A stretch of 6,344 bases of DNA from a bacterium (lineage in GTDB: Bacteria; Pseudomonadota; Alphaproteobacteria; Caulobacterales; Hyphomonadaceae): positions 1-6,344 of the forward strand of contig JAVBYB010000406.1 in the NCBI GenBank assembly GCA_030824255.1. The letters run 5' to 3'. Of this stretch, positions 5,293 through 6,344 are shown piece after piece (positions within the stretch are counted from its first letter, which is position 1; the number at the start of each line of letters is the position of its first letter). The notes beneath the pieces were generated by a model. The model made no database searches. It was not told the DNA's origin and saw only the letters and a program-made list of their open reading frames with translations. The translations under genes were made by a program, and so were the position numbers.

Positions 5293-5335
5293 GCGATGTT
5301 GGGCCTACATTGGATAGTCGCCGTCGAGGCCGAGA

Positions 5336-6344
5336 ATGCTGAACCGCCTGCCTGATCACGAGACCCTCTACAGCCACCTTGTCCGCCGCGATGCGGAAAT
5401 GGACGGGGTGATCTATGTCGGGGTGAAGACGACAGGGATTTTCTGCCGGCCAGTATGCCCCGCCCGGACGCCGCTGTCGAAGAACATCACCTTTTATGGC
5501 TCGCCGGATGACGCGCTGGCGGCGGGGTTTCGGGCGTGCAAGCGATGCCGGCCGCTGGATGATCCGAATGCGCCGGGTGTGCTGATCGACAAGCTGCTGC
5601 GGCTGGTGGAGGAGGATCCGTCGCGACGCTGGAGCGAGGAGGACCTGCGCGAAATGGGCATCGAGCCCGCGACAGCCCGGCGGCATTTCCAGCGCAGGTT
5701 CGACATGAGCTTTTCACAGTATGCGCGCGCGCGACGGCTGGGCCATGCTTTCAAGACCATCAGGAAGGGCGATGCCGTGATCGAAGCACAATTGGACGCT
5801 GGCTTTGAATCCGGAAGCGGTTTCCGCGAAGCTTTCTCGAAGACGTTTGGCGATGCGCCCAACAAGGCGCGCGCCGCGACAACATTTGCCATGGACTGGA
5901 TCGACACGCCGCTGGGCCCGATGCTGGCCGTGGCGGACGAGGCGCAGCTTCATATGCTGGAGTTCGTCGAGCGCAAGAAGCTTGAGGATCACCTCAACCG
6001 CTATCGCCGGCAGTTCAACGCGACGGTTCTGCCGGGGGAAACAAGCGCGCTGAAACTTATCCGCCAGGAACTGGCGACATATTTCGCCGGCAAAAATCTT
6101 GATTTCAAGTCGACCGTCGCGGGCGCGGGAACGGACTTCCAGAACCAGGTGTGGGACGAGTTGCGGCGCGTGCCGCCCGGCGTCACACGGTCATATCAGG
6201 AAATGGCCGAGCGCATCGGGCGACCGACGGCTGTGCGTGCGGTGGCGAACGCCAACCGGCTCAATCGCTGTGCGATCATCCTGCCCTGCCATCGCGTGAT
6301 CGGGGCGGACGGCACACTGACGGGCTATGCTGGTGGACTGTGGC
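5336..6344 (+). CDS. ada: Bifunctional DNA repair protein/transcriptional regulator Ada (3' end outside window)
   Basis: 336 residues are visible and the frame is open at the window end; E. coli Ada has 354. Three parts follow in order. Residues 1-73 are the zinc-binding methylphosphotriester repair domain, with Cys37, Cys41 (GIFCRPVCPAR), Cys68 and Cys71 (FRACKRCRP), one less than E. coli 38, 42, 69 and 72; Cys37 should be the methyl acceptor and Ada activation switch. Residues about 85-180 form an AraC-type DNA-binding region (ATARRHFQRRF, then DAGFESGSGFREAFSKTFG). Residues about 185 to the end form the O6-alkylguanine-DNA methyltransferase domain, with FQNQVWDELRRVPPG, TRSYQEMA, AVRAVANANRLN and the active-site LPCHRV (Cys318; E. 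coli Cys321). The start is certain within a narrow range: an in-frame TAG at 5315-5317 precedes ATG 5336 and GAGG (5326-5329) lies 6 bases before it. It is divergent from rbfA. Expected role: repair of methylated DNA and induction of the adaptive response. Confidence 0.93.
   Translation, partial: MLNRLPDHETLYSHLVRRDAEMDGVIYVGVKTTGIFCRPVCPARTPLSKNITFYGSPDDALAAGFRACKRCRPLDDPNAPGVLIDKLLRLVEEDPSRRWSEEDLREMGIEPATARRHFQRRFDMSFSQYARARRLGHAFKTIRKGDAVIEAQLDAGFESGSGFREAFSKTFGDAPNKARAATTFAMDWIDTPLGPMLAVADEAQLHMLEFVERKKLEDHLNRYRRQFNATVLPGETSALKLIRQELATYFAGKNLDFKSTVAGAGTDFQNQVWDELRRVPPGVTRSYQEMAERIGRPTAVRAVANANRLNRCAIILPCHRVIGADGTLTGYAGGLW

Noticed and set aside
4882..5355. Plus-strand open frame of 157 residues opposite rbfA
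   Set aside because: It is antisense to a clear RbfA and runs into the ada start; no motif or convincing ribosome binding site.
1..6344. CRISPR arrays, tRNA or rRNA genes, insertion sequences, toxin-antitoxin or defence genes
   Set aside because: No regularly spaced repeats, RNA gene motifs, transposase motifs or long terminal inverted repeats were seen; the genes are ordinary chromosomal ones plus two small unknowns.

Overview
The window is a GC-rich stretch of chromosome from what looks like an alphaproteobacterium. The main evidence is the gene order fabA-fabB-fabI on one strand, an alphaproteobacterial arrangement, together with the sequence style of the proteins. A Caulobacterales/Hyphomonadaceae-like host is a guess. 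All genes look like ordinary chromosomal housekeeping genes in intact reading frames. I see no insertion sequence, phage gene, CRISPR array, tRNA or rRNA.

Layout on the plus strand, left to right. Bases 1-377 hold the C-terminal part of an SH3-like (bacterial SH3) domain protein whose start lies outside the window. Bases 463-1005 (fabA), 1081-2322 (fabB) and 2482-3306 (fabI) form the unsaturated fatty acid block. FabA dehydrates and isomerises the C10 intermediate, FabB elongates the cis product, and FabI carries out the final enoyl-ACP reduction of each elongation cycle. Candidate promoters of the same form (TTGA.., 17-base spacer, TAC...) lie in front of fabA and fabI, each with a small inverted repeat just upstream of the -35.

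On the minus strand, read right to left from 5151 to 3315: rbfA (ribosome maturation factor) and udk (uridine kinase family) are separated by 5 bases and surely co-transcribed. They are followed by two short genes for single-pass membrane proteins of 90 and 75 residues with strong ribosome binding sites and no recognised function. A sequence resembling an EcfG general-stress promoter (GGAAC, 16 bases, TGTT) sits in the right place for the 90-residue gene. The last small gene ends 8 bases from the end of fabI, tail to tail.

From 5336 to the right edge on the plus strand runs a full-architecture Ada protein (phosphotriester-repair domain, AraC-type DNA-binding region, O6-alkylguanine methyltransferase domain). 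It is divergent from rbfA and cut off by the window end about 15-20 residues before its expected stop. The 184-base region between rbfA and ada holds a perfect 12-base palindrome and a promoter-like sequence that would make rbfA mRNA leaderless.

I did not find a clearly new biological system. The points most worth a second look are the two uncharacterised small membrane proteins with the possible stress promoter, the paired fab promoters, the altered substrate-loop region of FabI, the altered C-terminus of the uridine kinase, and rbfA located with udk rather than in the usual infB cluster.
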